64,000 bases of DNA. Origin: Thermaerobacillus caldiproteolyticus. Lineage in GTDB: Bacteria > Bacillota > Bacilli > Bacillales > Anoxybacillaceae. Below the pieces are notes generated by a model. That model saw nothing but the letters and a program-made list of their open reading frames with translations. It did not search any database and was not told the origin of the DNA. The position numbers and the translations under genes were made by a program. The DNA lies in assembly GCF_013761245.1 (NCBI RefSeq), contig NZ_JACDUT010000006.1:62001-126000 (forward strand), in the 5' to 3' direction. Below, in pieces: positions 45,214-53,823 of this stretch (positions are counted from its first letter, which is position 1; each line of letters opens with the position of its first letter).

Positions 45214-45915
45214 TTGACCACATATCTCGATGTTTTAGCGGAATTAGGAATCGATAGTGCTCATCCCGGGGGTTTTTCATTAACAAAAAATATATTACGT
45301 AAACTTAACATACAGCAAACGAGCAGCATTCTCGATGTTGGCTGCGGCACTGGACAAACAGCGGCCTACATCGCCGAACAATATCGTGCGAATGTAACTG
45401 CCATTGATATTCACCCAACGATGCTCCAAAAAGCAAAAGAACGTTTCGCTTCTTTATCACATCCTGTTCATCTTTATAACACCTCTATTGAATCACTTCC
45501 GTTTTCCTCAGAGCAATTCGACGTGATATTATGCGAATCAGTTTTATCATTTGTCTCCTTATCCAAAGCTCTGCAAGAAATTTACCGTGTGTTAAAACCA
45601 AAGGGAAAACTGCTCTCCATTGAAGTGGCCCACTCTCAATTAACTGAAACCGAAAAAAAAGACATCACCTCGTTTTACGGGTTTCGTCATTTACTCACAG
45701 AACAGCAATGGGAAGCCTACTTGCACAAAAATGGATTTCATAAAGTGCAAACCGCTTATCATCCTGTCATGCAACAACGTGTACTTGCAGCAACTCCTTT
45801 TACCATTACCGCTGACGTTTCTGAAGAGATGCTCACCATTTTACACACTCACGAGCATATGACAAAACAATATGGTCGACGACTTGGTTACTGTATATTT
45901 TCATGTGAAAAGTAG
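45214..45915 (+). CDS. Class I SAM-dependent methyltransferase
   Basis: 233 aa from TTG 45214, with TTGGAGGAC 6 nt upstream. SAM loop ILDVGCGTGQTAAYIAE, acidic residue AIDIHPTML, and IESLPFSSEQFDVILCES; UbiE/Methyltransf_11 type. Methyl acceptor unknown. Followed by the glycine-rich small gene. Confidence 0.87.
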   Translation: MTTYLDVLAELGIDSAHPGGFSLTKNILRKLNIQQTSSILDVGCGTGQTAAYIAEQYRANVTAIDIHPTMLQKAKERFASLSHPVHLYNTSIESLPFSSEQFDVILCESVLSFVSLSKALQEIYRVLKPKGKLLSIEVAHSQLTETEKKDITSFYGFRHLLTEQQWEAYLHKNGFHKVQTAYHPVMQQRVLAATPFTITADVSEEMLTILHTHEHMTKQYGRRLGYCIFSCEK

Positions 45916-45987
45916 TCATAGGTACAAACTTCCCTAGTCCCCTTCTCATACGCTATAGATGTAGTAAACAAAAAAGGAGGAACGCAT

Positions 45988-46239
45988 ATGTCACAACAAT
46001 GGTACAATGTTTGTTGCCGCTATCATGGTCAAGTCGTGCGAATCCATGATAAATTTGGCAATGTACACATTGGGCGTATTACGCGCGTCACCCCGAATCG
46101 CGTCTATATCGCACCAGTCGGCCGTCGAAATCTTGGTGGATTCGGTTTCGGCTTTTATGGGGGATGGGGTTGGGGCTGGGGGTTTGGAATCGCTCTCGCC
46201 GCTATTGCTGCTATTGCATTAATCGGCCTCTTTTGGTAA
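45988..46239 (+). CDS. Small Gly/Trp-rich membrane-anchored protein
   Basis: 83 aa, ATG 45988 after AAAGGAGGAACG. N-terminal beta-like part (YHGQVVRIHDKFGNVHIGRITRV...), a glycine/tryptophan-rich linker (FGFGFYGGWGWGWG) and a C-terminal membrane helix ALAAIAAIALIGLFW. Layout recalls small sporulation or coat proteins of Bacillaceae; function unknown. Confidence 0.75.
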   Translation: MSQQWYNVCCRYHGQVVRIHDKFGNVHIGRITRVTPNRVYIAPVGRRNLGGFGFGFYGGWGWGWGFGIALAAIAAIALIGLFW

Positions 46240-46300
46240 ATCCGAAAAGCAGAGGAAATTCGCTAAATGCGATGAGCACATGTTCTTAAAGAAAAATAAA

Positions 46301-46336
46301 AAGGTGGCTGTTTGCTGAGCAATAAGCCACCTTGTT
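46301..46336. terminator. Bidirectional terminator between the Gly-rich gene and ldcB
   Basis: AAGGTGGCT (46301-46309) with AGCCACCTT (46325-46333); T runs on both strands. Confidence 0.75.
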
Positions 46337-46339
46337 TTC

Positions 46340-47191
46340 TTATACTTTTTTTACAATGCGGAAGTATTCCTCTAGCGTAATCCCTTTTTCGAAAATAACT
46401 TTAGCTGCCTTTTTTCCGACATATCGTAAGTGCCATGGTTCATATTGATAGCCGGTAACTGCCTCTTTTCCCTTTGGATAGCGGATAATAAAACCGTATT
46501 CATGGGCATGAAGAGCGACCCATTTTCCTTCTTTTGTGTCACCAAATGCGGTTGTAAGCGCATTGTTTACACTTGGACTGGTAATATCCATCGCTAATCC
46601 CGTCTGATGTTCACTTTGTCCCGGTATCGCTACAGCATGAACAGCTTCTTCTCTCCCGCCTTTTTTCACTTCTTCGTCAAATAAGGCTTTTTGGCGCTCG
46701 TAAGACCGATACCCTGACGCCGCCACCAGCTCTATACCCGCTTGATGAGCAGCTGCAAACAATTGTTCAAGCGCTTTGGCTGCTTCGGCGCGCATGTAGC
46801 GTTTATCAACATTTTTTTCTGCAAAAGAAAATTGCACACGGGGAACGACCAAATCGGCTGGTTTATACGTAGCAGGTAAACTTTGCTCTTTATTCACCAG
46901 CGCTAAAATATTGCTTGGATTCATAATGACTTTCATCCCATTTTGCACTTTAACGACATTCCAATATTTCGATTCCAATAATAAATCAGGATCGACTGAC
47001 GCCTTCGATTCATTTGTCCCCGCTTGTCCTTGAACGCTACTTTGCTCGCTGGAGGACGGAGTCTCAACGCTTTGCCCATTTGTCACATTTTTATTTGGTT
47101 GTGCTGAATGGGAGGGAGAAGAATTAGCTGCTGTACAACCGTTTATAAGGAAAACAGTAGCTATGACCGATAACATGTATAAACGTTTCAT
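46340..47191 (-). CDS. VanY/LdcB-type carboxypeptidase lipoprotein
   Basis: 283 aa from ATG 47191 with AAGGTGG upstream. Lipobox INGC after a short hydrophobic signal, a Ser/Gln/Asn-rich linker (about 20-65), then the peptidase domain: SGYRSYERQ, PGQSEHQTGLAMD (zinc His and Asp) and EPWHLRYVG (zinc His). It trims D-Ala (L,D- or D,D-carboxypeptidase) from peptidoglycan stems outside the membrane. In B. subtilis the homologue yodJ also follows deoD. Confidence 0.9.
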   Translation of the reverse strand: MKRLYMLSVIATVFLINGCTAANSSPSHSAQPNKNVTNGQSVETPSSSEQSSVQGQAGTNESKASVDPDLLLESKYWNVVKVQNGMKVIMNPSNILALVNKEQSLPATYKPADLVVPRVQFSFAEKNVDKRYMRAEAAKALEQLFAAAHQAGIELVAASGYRSYERQKALFDEEVKKGGREEAVHAVAIPGQSEHQTGLAMDITSPSVNNALTTAFGDTKEGKWVALHAHEYGFIIRYPKGKEAVTGYQYEPWHLRYVGKKAAKVIFEKGITLEEYFRIVKKV

Positions 47192-47228
47192 TCTTTCCAC
47201 CTTACTTATTTCGTTAATATCGTGATAG

Positions 47229-47257
47229 AAACACCCTTGGGCTCGCCAAGAGTGTTT
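47229..47257 (-). terminator. Hairpin between deoD and ldcB
   Basis: A 12-bp stem with one mismatch (47229-47240 with 47246-47257). The T tail is weak, so read-through is likely. Confidence 0.55.
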
Positions 47258-47261
47258 GTCA

Positions 47262-47966
47262 TTATACCCGAATCGCAGCTTCTAGAGCAACTTCAATCAT
47301 CTCATTGAATGTTGTTTGTCGTTCCTGTGCTGTCGTGTCTTCCCCTGTTAAAATATGATCGCTCACCGTCAAAACAGAAAGAGCTTTACGACCAAATTTA
47401 GCCGCTAGCGTATACAAAGCTGCCGTCTCCATTTCTACGGCTAAAACACCGTAACGCGCCCATTTTTCCCAGTCCGCATTGTCATTATAGAACATATCAG
47501 CAGTAAAGACATTTCCAACCTTTAGCTGCAATCCTTTTTCTATACCAACGTCATAAGCAGTTCGCAATAAATCGAAGTGGGCTGTCGGCGCATAATCCAT
47601 TCCTCCAAATGTTAAACGATTCATGTTGGAATCGGTTGATGCGCTCATCGCTAAAATAACATCGCGAACACGTACATCCTTTTGAATCGCACCGCATGTA
47701 CCGACACGTATTAATGTTTGTACATTGTAACTTTGCATTAATTCATTAATGTAAATCGAAATGGATGGTACCCCCATCCCAGTTCCTTGTACGGAAATGC
47801 GATGCCCTTTATATGTACCAGTAAATCCAAGCATGCCACGCACTCGATTATAGCACGTCGCCCCTTCTAAAAAAGTTTCGGCAATATATTGAGCCCGAAG
47901 CGGGTCACCCGGTAGCAAAATTTTATCAGCAATATCATGTTGTTTTGCTTCGATGTGAATACTCAT
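47262..47966 (-). CDS. deoD: Purine nucleoside phosphorylase (DeoD type)
   Basis: 234 aa, ATG 47966 after TAAGGAGGACAG. DeoD family marks: [25 protein letters not shown] at the start in outline, [33 protein letters not shown], and the catalytic aspartate in VSDHILTGE. It cleaves purine (deoxy)nucleosides with phosphate in salvage. Neighbour of the yodJ-like gene as in B. subtilis. Confidence 0.95.
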   Translation of the reverse strand: MSIHIEAKQHDIADKILLPGDPLRAQYIAETFLEGATCYNRVRGMLGFTGTYKGHRISVQGTGMGVPSISIYINELMQSYNVQTLIRVGTCGAIQKDVRVRDVILAMSASTDSNMNRLTFGGMDYAPTAHFDLLRTAYDVGIEKGLQLKVGNVFTADMFYNDNADWEKWARYGVLAVEMETAALYTLAAKFGRKALSVLTVSDHILTGEDTTAQERQTTFNEMIEVALEAAIRV

Positions 47967-48182
47967 AACCTGTCCTCCTTAGCATCCTTTCCAGCAGAAA
48001 TATCATGCTTGGTTCGCATCCTTTTTATCATATCATACATGCAACGAAAGGAAAAGAAGGACAAGATAAGAAAAGCGAAATCACCACCATCATCTCACGA
48101 ACTCAAATGTTCTTCACTCGCAAGACAGCTTGGTACTTTTGGAACATGAAGATGATTTAGCACAAGAGGGCTGTCACTGAAA

Positions 48183-48344
48183 CTAGACAATGTTCGTTTC
48201 AGATTTGTATTTTATTAAGAAGGAAGAGGAGACAATAACAACCATCACGAAGGGAAAACAGATGAAAAAAGAAACTAGAACAAGCTGTTGAATACGCGGA
48301 CAAAACCAGTCCGTCATCCTGTACCGCGCACCAACCATCGACAT
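48183..48344 (-). CDS. Possible 53-aa membrane protein
   Basis: ATG 48344; MSMVGARYRMTDWFCPRIQQ then one strong helix LVLVSFFICFPFVMVVIVSSSFLI and a polar tail. No clear ribosome site, and it lies just after the terminator of the 133-aa gene. Low confidence. Confidence 0.3.
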   Translation of the reverse strand: MSMVGARYRMTDWFCPRIQQLVLVSFFICFPFVMVVIVSSSFLIKYKSETNIV

Positions 48345-48363
48345 CAAGCTCAAAAAAATTTTT

Positions 48364-48385
48364 AAGGGGGAACGTCCTCCCCCTT
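48364..48385 (-). terminator. Terminator of the 133-aa membrane protein gene
   Basis: AAGGGGGA (48364-48371) with TCCCCCTT (48378-48385), A/T-rich on both sides. Confidence 0.75.
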
Positions 48386-48387
48386 TT

Positions 48388-48789
48388 TTATGATGTTTTC
48401 GAATGGTAATCGTCATACCGTCGCGCCAAATATTTTTCGTTAATATACAACACTTTTTTGTCTTTGCTTGTTGTATATTTTCTCTGCTTTTTTCTCCTCT
48501 GTTGAAATAATAGGGCGATGACCGCATACATAGGAAGAATGAGCTGAAGAGCTCCTGCATATACGTAAAAAAACCGTTTAGTTTCCTTAATCTCGGATAT
48601 TTCGATATGAATGTCACTAAATAGGTAATATGAAATAGCAACCACACCACCTGTGACAAGTACATTTACAACATGTAACAAAGGAAAATCTTTTCGACGA
48701 TGAAACAATCTTTCCATCTCCACTTTTACAAATAATAAAGCAATGGTAGAAGCGGCGCCAAGGAAAGCGGAAACGAATAATGCCGTCAT
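48388..48789 (-). CDS. Membrane protein of unknown function
   Basis: 133 aa, ATG 48789 after AAAAAGGAG. Three hydrophobic segments (about 1-22, 40-60, 75-95) and a basic tail KKQRKYTTSKDKK. I do not recognise the family. Confidence 0.65.
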   Translation of the reverse strand: MTALFVSAFLGAASTIALLFVKVEMERLFHRRKDFPLLHVVNVLVTGGVVAISYYLFSDIHIEISEIKETKRFFYVYAGALQLILPMYAVIALLFQQRRKKQRKYTTSKDKKVLYINEKYLARRYDDYHSKTS

Positions 48790-48903
48790 CCTTTATTCTC
48801 CTTTTTCGAAATTGTACACACCTTCAATTACAAGCAATTTCCGTCAATAGAACGAATATTGAGCGAACAAACTAATAGTGATCAATAAAAGGAGGAAAAC
48901 ACA

Positions 48904-49059
48904 ATGGGTAAAAAACACCGCAACCGAATTAACGGACAGAAAAAGAATAATCACATTCCAAAGGAAGCATTAATCGCTGAGGATGCAGCCCATGCAAAGG
49001 AATACTCTGCAACAGGACGGAAAAATGGTCCGGGACATCATGATAATCCTGATTCATAA
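48904..49059 (+). CDS. Small basic hydrophilic protein (51 aa)
   Basis: ATG 48904 after AAAAGGAGGAAAACAC. Begins MGKKHRNRINGQKKNNHIPKE and ends GRKNGPGHHDNPDS; no hydrophobic core, many Lys/His/Asn. This composition is common in minor spore or coat-associated proteins of Bacillaceae, but the family is not recognised. Ends in a perfect 16-bp hairpin shared with the convergent gene. Confidence 0.7.
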   Translation: MGKKHRNRINGQKKNNHIPKEALIAEDAAHAKEYSATGRKNGPGHHDNPDS

Positions 49060-49080
49060 CGTTCCCATACGCTAGCAAAA

Positions 49081-49118
49081 CATAGAAAACCCTTGTTTCT
49101 ACACAAGGGTTTTCTATG
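49081..49118. terminator. Bidirectional terminator shared by two small genes
   Basis: A perfect 16-bp stem (49081-49096 with 49103-49118), loop TTCTAC. The TAG of the minus-strand 52-aa gene (49116-49114) lies in the stem. Confidence 0.9.
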
Positions 49119-49272
49119 TGGAAGGATCGACCTCATCGAATGACAACGTGACAACTTTTGTATAATCTCCGTGAACAATTTCTTCTTTTGTCGCTTTCTC
49201 ATTTAACTCTTCATCGTCATCCATTCCTGGAGCTACAGTAGGGATTTGTTTGTCTTCCTCTCGTTGTCGCAC
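49114..49272 (-). CDS. Small acidic protein (52 aa)
   Basis: GTG 49272 with GGGGGGCGATGAT upstream. MRQREEDKQIPTVAPGMDDDEELNEKATKEEI then DYTKVVTLSFDEVDPST. Very acidic and soluble. It appears conserved in thermophilic Bacillaceae from memory, with no known function. Confidence 0.65.
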   Translation of the reverse strand: MRQREEDKQIPTVAPGMDDDEELNEKATKEEIVHGDYTKVVTLSFDEVDPST

Positions 49273-49393
49273 ATCATCGCCCCCCTTTCCTTTTATATCC
49301 CTTCCCTTGTGTAGATAAAACTATTCATTTTTTTCATTATATCATGATATTGCGTTATATAAAACGGAATATTTAGAATTTTTAGATCTATAT

Positions 49394-49711
49394 TTATCGA
49401 ATATGAATACGATTCACTTTTTTCCATCCTTCCGGGCATAATTTATAACATACCTGTCCCTTAATTCCTTCATCAATTAATACAATATCCCCTGTGCTGA
49501 CATAACGTGCTTTATAATCTTTCGGCAATAAATCCGACACGTTAAACATGCGATACACCAGTGATAGTGCTTCGTCATGGTTCAATGCTGCCATTGTTAA
49601 CCGATATACTTGACGATATCCTTTCGTCTGACCAAATCGAGGTGTTTGAAACAACGTTACATCATATGTTTGCTTTGTGTGTAGCATTTTCTTCATTAAA
49701 AGGCGAACCAT
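49394..49711 (-). CDS. yodL: YodL-like protein
   Basis: 105 aa, ATG 49711 with AGAGGAG upstream. Marks shared with B. subtilis YodL: YDVTLFQTPRFGQTKGYRQVYRL, GDIVLIDEG and YKLCPEGWKKVNRIHIR. Soluble, function unknown. It follows yodM (decayed here) as in B. subtilis. Confidence 0.8.
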   Translation of the reverse strand: MVRLLMKKMLHTKQTYDVTLFQTPRFGQTKGYRQVYRLTMAALNHDEALSLVYRMFNVSDLLPKDYKARYVSTGDIVLIDEGIKGQVCYKLCPEGWKKVNRIHIR

Positions 49712-49741
49712 CGGACATCACTCCTCTACCCAATATGGATG

Positions 49742-50245
49742 CTAAACGGCGATCCAATACCGTTTGTCAAACATATTAGCGATTCGTGATGTCGATTCCT
49801 TTAGCAAAATTATTGTTGTTTTGTCGAATCCTCTTTTTAACCCAACGATATAGCCCGTTCCTAATAAGATACCACCAATCATTCCAGCAATGGCATCGGC
49901 CGGATAGAAAGCTCCGAATAAACACGGCTCATACTCACTAAAACCGGCATTACCAAAAGAAACACAAACACCTATGCCCCTAATAGCGGGTGCGTTGGTA
50001 AAAAAGAGAAAAAAGGCTGTTGAATTTATAGCGTGACCTCTTGGAAAACTATAGGTCAAATGGGTCCACTGCATCCGCTCTTCGGCGATCTAAAGCTTTA
50101 ATTGCACATTGACAACACGCACTCCGAACAAGGAATGCGGGGAAAGCAGGCGATCGATTTTTTCTCTGTCCCCTTCGTCGAACGAATGAAAGGATGAATT
50201 ATCATATGTTAAACTACCGAGCCACAATAAACTCACGATGAGCAT
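49742..50245 (-). pseudogene. yodM: Decayed PAP2 phosphatase gene (yodM)
   Basis: A PAP2-superfamily (lipid/undecaprenyl pyrophosphate phosphatase) gene is recognisable but broken. From ATG 50245, MLIVSLLWLG...VVNVQLKL reaches a stop near 50090. A second frame continues HLTYSFPRGHAINSTAFF (the catalytic PSGHA is now PRGHA), then GVCVSFGNAGFS, YPADAIAGMIGG. The first PAP2 motif and several helices are lost. Its position before yodL fits B. subtilis yodM. Confidence 0.75.
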
Positions 50246-50331
50246 GTAATGTTACCATTCACTCCTATGATTCCCTTCTTACGTCTGCTTAAAGTTGGCA
50301 CTGGAACTAGAGCGTTCTCCGAAAATAAAAG

Positions 50332-50363
50332 ATAAAAAAAGATTGAGTCAGCACCCAATCTTT
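50332..50363 (-). terminator. Terminator of the kinase/spo0M operon
   Basis: AAAGATTG (50338-50345) with CAATCTTT (50356-50363), then TTTTATC on the minus strand. Confidence 0.8.
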
Positions 50364-51126
50364 AGCAATATGATTGAATGAAACGAGAAAGTTTTTGAGA
50401 TAGCTGAGAGAGATCATCGCTTGTGACGCGTAAGTGAACGTACGATTCATCCAAATCAAGAGCCTCAGCAAATAAGCTTTTCAACCCACGAGCCCGACGA
50501 TCAATTTGCATGTATACGATTACTTCGTCTTTAGAAATCGATGCAAACATGATTTCGACTTCGTCTAGTCGCTCGCGAAACAGACCTGTTTTCGGCACAT
50601 ACTCAAATTCTTGCACAAACGGAAGCCGTTTGGCACTCACTGCTTTTTTGCATTCCGCCTCTCGAAGGCGAAATCCCATATCCTCCATGCTCGCTAGGAC
50701 CGCATTCATAACCGGTGTTGGTTCAACCCGGATATAATCTTGATCATTCGGATCAAGAGCATATTTCATATCAAGCCCAGTATGGAGCCACACTTTTGTT
50801 TTGCCGACCGTAATGGGTGTATCAAGCGGAAGCGTAAATCGAAACGGAATTTTCTTTTGCTCATGGATACCAATCGTAAACGGTTCGGTAATTTTCCACT
50901 TTCCTATTAAAGCGTGGCTCGTCGTTTTTCGGTCATCCACTTCCACTGTATACGTAGCATAAAGAGATAAATAAATATGATCAATCGCTTGCTCGGTGTT
51001 TCCTCCAGTTATTTCAACGATTCCTTCTACTTCATCGCCAATCATTAACCGCTCAGACAGCAATTTCGTATCAACAATAGCCGCTCCAATACCAACGCGC
51101 GCTAGTAGTTTATGAAACAATGACAT
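50362..51126 (-). CDS. spo0M: Sporulation-control protein Spo0M
   Basis: 254 aa from ATG 51126 (AAAGGATGGGG upstream); ATG 51138 is possible. Arrestin-like N-terminal half (LLARVGIGAAIVDTKLLSERLMIGDEVEGIVEITGG) and conserved VWLHTGLDMKYALDPNDQDYI are Spo0M marks; length is standard. Arrestin-fold regulator that affects Spo0A activity. The start lies within the end of the upstream kinase gene, so the two are translationally coupled. Confidence 0.93.
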   Translation of the reverse strand: MSLFHKLLARVGIGAAIVDTKLLSERLMIGDEVEGIVEITGGNTEQAIDHIYLSLYATYTVEVDDRKTTSHALIGKWKITEPFTIGIHEQKKIPFRFTLPLDTPITVGKTKVWLHTGLDMKYALDPNDQDYIRVEPTPVMNAVLASMEDMGFRLREAECKKAVSAKRLPFVQEFEYVPKTGLFRERLDEVEIMFASISKDEVIVYMQIDRRARGLKSLFAEALDLDESYVHLRVTSDDLSQLSQKLSRFIQSYC

Positions 51127-51928
51127 CGGTCGCCCCATCCTTTCTAATTAACTCGTCAACATCCTTCATTAATTCACGAATATGGTGGTAAGGTTCATCA
51201 ATCTGTAACATTTTTCGCAATATAAAACGGGCATGTTCGGAAATGGATAATTCCTCTTCCCAGCTTCTCTCTTCATCCGTTGTCGGCTCGTATGAAGAGT
51301 ACAACAAGAATAACGTAAAATGACCTAACGCATAAAAATCGCTTTTGACATCAATTTGCCGCCTTAACTTTTTCTCCAATACATATGTTTCTACATGTGG
51401 GATTTGTTCATGAAAAAATCGGGCTAACCCGAAATCGATAATGAATACGTTCCCATCCCGGAAAAGAATATTCGGGATGCGCAAATCACGATGGACAATT
51501 TCATTTGCATGAATGTATTCCACAACATCTAGCACATCCCTTAGCAGTTGAAATGATTCCTGTTCCGTGTACGTTTTCCCTTTGTCAAAAATTAACGTTT
51601 CAATGGTTTCTCCAGAAATATACTCCATCACAAGATGGGGAACTCCTCGTTCTATAAACGTTTCATACAACGCTGGAATTTGCGGATGTTGCAGCCGCCG
51701 TAAAATGACGGCCTCCCGCTGGAATGACTGTATTTTTTCTTGCATTTTTCGTCTTGTTTTTCGCAATTGTTTAATGACGACTTGTCTTCCTGTTTCCCAA
51801 TCGTTGGCTACATAAGCAATTCCATAACTTCCCACTCCAAGTTCTCTCACGATTTGATAGCGGCCTCGAATGAGCGTACCTTCTTTATAATGTCGGTCGA
51901 AAAATCGAAAATATGGAATGCCCATCAT
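51110..51928 (-). CDS. Soluble serine/threonine protein kinase (PrkD/YbdM-like)
   Basis: 272 aa; starts at ATG 51928 (TAATG overlap with the upstream stop) or ATG 51925. A complete Hanks-type kinase: glycine loop LGVGSYGIAYVA, VVIKQL lysine, FQREAVIL glutamate, HRDLRIPNIL catalytic loop (Arg replaces the common Lys), IDFGLARF, and a C-lobe. No membrane helix or extracellular PASTA domain, unlike PrkC. It overlaps spo0M by 17 nt, so Spo0M is a plausible substrate or partner (inference). Confidence 0.9.
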   Translation of the reverse strand: MMGIPYFRFFDRHYKEGTLIRGRYQIVRELGVGSYGIAYVANDWETGRQVVIKQLRKTRRKMQEKIQSFQREAVILRRLQHPQIPALYETFIERGVPHLVMEYISGETIETLIFDKGKTYTEQESFQLLRDVLDVVEYIHANEIVHRDLRIPNILFRDGNVFIIDFGLARFFHEQIPHVETYVLEKKLRRQIDVKSDFYALGHFTLFLLYSSYEPTTDEERSWEEELSISEHARFILRKMLQIDEPYHHIRELMKDVDELIRKDGATDVIVS

Positions 51929-52116
51929 TAACTACCGAAAAAGCTTGAAAAGAAACTGCCGCTATGGTGCTTCTTTTTATAATGTCCGTGACCGTAGTGG
52001 GAAGGATGAATATGGTTGTGATATTTCGGATAGTGGTCGCTGCTGCTATAATGCGCTTTATGATAATGATGATGGGATTTTTCTTTTAAAATCGCTTTAA
52101 TAAGTTTTTTTAACAT
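51928..52116 (-). CDS. Histidine-rich small protein
   Basis: 62 aa, ATG 52116 after AAAGGAGAG. A basic amphipathic start (MLKKLIKAILKEK) is followed by about 35 residues rich in His, Tyr, Ser and Lys (HHHYHKAHYSSSDHYP, YGHGHYKKKHH) and a hydrophobic SFFSSFFGS tail. The His-rich part could bind metal, or it could be a coat-type protein. First gene of the operon with kinase and spo0M; its stop overlaps the kinase start. Confidence 0.8.
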   Translation of the reverse strand: MLKKLIKAILKEKSHHHYHKAHYSSSDHYPKYHNHIHPSHYGHGHYKKKHHSGSFFSSFFGS

Positions 52117-52207
52117 AAAATCTCTCCTTTATCACAGATTACTTATATATACGGAACAACGACACGTAAGTTTCAAAAGCAATCATATTTTTGGAGGAGA
52201 ATCATAG

Positions 52208-53347
52208 ATGTCATGGAATGATTTTGTATATCAAATAACTCATCCGTTTCAATCGCTGTATCGTTATTGGCTGTATCGGCGAACGATTCGCACCGCTTCC
52301 CCTCACATAGTAAAACAGCTTTCACAGCGATGGGAAGCCTCCCACCCCCATACAGTCGAGACAATGACCGAAGAAGAAAAGGATATCGTCGCAGCCATTC
52401 AACAGAAAACGAAAGAGCTTAACCGCAACAATGTGACGCGTACACGCGCGTATCTCGCGTTTTTTCAACGCTGTCCTGAAGTACATTGGGCGTTTTTAGC
52501 GCATATTGTCTCCCGTAACGGCGGCTGGAATATGACCGATTTAAAAGGGGACCTCATTCCTAATCTCATCCCACCCAAACAAATTGAACCGCTTTTTTTG
52601 TTTTTAGAACGAGCCAATGCTCTTATTTTTCATGACGCTTATCCGCAGCTTCTATTATACGAAGAAAGCAAGCGAAGGAAGAAACCATTGTTTCACTTGT
52701 TGCCGTGCTTTTTTGTTTCTTCTTTTATGAAACCGTTTTGGGATTATTTTTTCGAAGCAAGACACTCCGCTCTACTAACCGTGGCTCTCATTATTAATGA
52801 ACAACAGTATATTCAGCAGAGGGTCGTTGAAGATGAATTTTTCCAAAAACACGTGCTTTCTACATTGCCATTTTTGGTTCAGCAATGGCTTGGGATGAAT
52901 GATGTTCTCATTCCGTATAAAACGACGAAACAGGTCCGGCTTGCTGGAATCACGATTCGCGATTTTGCAGATGTGCATCACCGCATTCACATCGGCAAAA
53001 CTCTTTATGGAATGTTATTTTATAAACCATGGTTAATAAAACGCGCCTACCGTTTTGCTGTGCACTGTGAACATACCGGTTCGCGCGCTGATTTTTGGCC
53101 ACATGCCTTTTCTTCCACAAACACCCGACACATATCAACCATCTACAGTCCGTGTCTTGAAGATGCATGGCCAGACATCGTTCACCACTTTCCAGACCGT
53201 CGCGATTGGTTCGAGGATGTAACGATTGTAAAAGCTATTAAGAACATTCCGTTTGTCATCGACGGAGATATGACAACAACCTATTCCCATCATCTCGTTG
53301 AATTACAAGCTGCGGCTGCGATGAAAAAACTAAAAAACGACGAGTAG
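52208..53347 (+). CDS. yppC: DUF2515 family protein
   Basis: 379 aa, ATG 52208 after TTGGAGGAG. Matches YppC in length and features: NNVTRTRAYLAFFQRCPEVHWAFLAHIVSRNGGWNMTDLKG in outline, and FLERANALIFHDAYPQLLLYE. No signal peptide; function unknown. Divergent from the His-rich/kinase/spo0M operon. Ends in a perfect hairpin holding its TAG. Confidence 0.88.
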   Translation: MSWNDFVYQITHPFQSLYRYWLYRRTIRTASPHIVKQLSQRWEASHPHTVETMTEEEKDIVAAIQQKTKELNRNNVTRTRAYLAFFQRCPEVHWAFLAHIVSRNGGWNMTDLKGDLIPNLIPPKQIEPLFLFLERANALIFHDAYPQLLLYEESKRRKKPLFHLLPCFFVSSFMKPFWDYFFEARHSALLTVALIINEQQYIQQRVVEDEFFQKHVLSTLPFLVQQWLGMNDVLIPYKTTKQVRLAGITIRDFADVHHRIHIGKTLYGMLFYKPWLIKRAYRFAVHCEHTGSRADFWPHAFSSTNTRHISTIYSPCLEDAWPDIVHHFPDRRDWFEDVTIVKAIKNIPFVIDGDMTTTYSHHLVELQAAAAMKKLKNDE

Positions 53348-53362
53348 CTCTACTCGTCGTTT
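53335..53362. terminator. Terminator shared by yppC and yozD
   Basis: AAACGACGAGTAG (53335-53347) with CTACTCGTCGTTT (53350-53362); contains the yppC TAG. Confidence 0.8.
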
Positions 53363-53367
53363 CTCCT

Positions 53368-53544
53368 CTATTCTTCTACCTCGAATTCTTCATCGATAAT
53401 GCATTTTTCAATTAAGTAATCAAACGTAATGTCGGCAAGCTCTTCGAGTTCGATTCGCGACGGGACAAATCCGCGGCGAATGAGTTCATTGTAAAAGAAT
53501 TCTGCAATTTCTTCCGTGTCAATGACAACCTCTATTTCTTTCAC
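53368..53544 (-). CDS. yozD: YozD family protein
   Basis: 58 aa, GTG 53544 after AAAGGGGGCG. MKEIEVVIDTEEIAEFFYNELIRRG and ELADITFDYLIEKCIIDEE agree with B. subtilis YozD. Small acidic cytosolic protein of unknown function. Confidence 0.85.
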   Translation of the reverse strand: MKEIEVVIDTEEIAEFFYNELIRRGFVPSRIELEELADITFDYLIEKCIIDEEFEVEE

Positions 53545-53676
53545 AATATCGCCCCCTTTGTAATGTATTATGTAGGCCGATACCGTTTTATGTCAAAAGA
53601 ATTTTTTATTCTGTATGTAATAGGAGGTGATGTTCATTCATACATTGGAAATAGCAAAAAACGAGGGGGAGTTATC

Positions 53677-53823
53677 ATGAATCGGCTATTGGACAAGCAT
53701 TCTACTTTCGATGACATCATCGATAAAATAATGGAAACGGTCTTAAACATGCTGTTTGCTCTTATCGTTTTCCTTGGAATCCCGTATTTCATTTACGTAT
53801 GGATTCAGTTTTTGCTATGGTAG
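53677..53823 (+). CDS. Small membrane protein (48 aa)
   Basis: ATG 53677 after GAGGGGGAG. MNRLLDKHSTFDDIIDKIMET then one membrane helix VLNMLFALIVFLGIPYFIYVWI. A 16-codon frame with a GGAGGTG site (ATG 53630) ends in ATGA overlapping this start and might be a leader peptide. Its 3' end overlaps yodN by 9 bp (convergent). Confidence 0.65.
   Translation: MNRLLDKHSTFDDIIDKIMETVLNMLFALIVFLGIPYFIYVWIQFLLW

Noticed and set aside
48345-48665. Upper half of the 160-codon minus frame 48183-48665
   Set aside because: It overlaps the better supported 133-aa membrane protein gene in another frame and runs through its terminator; only the last 53 codons are kept, at low confidence.
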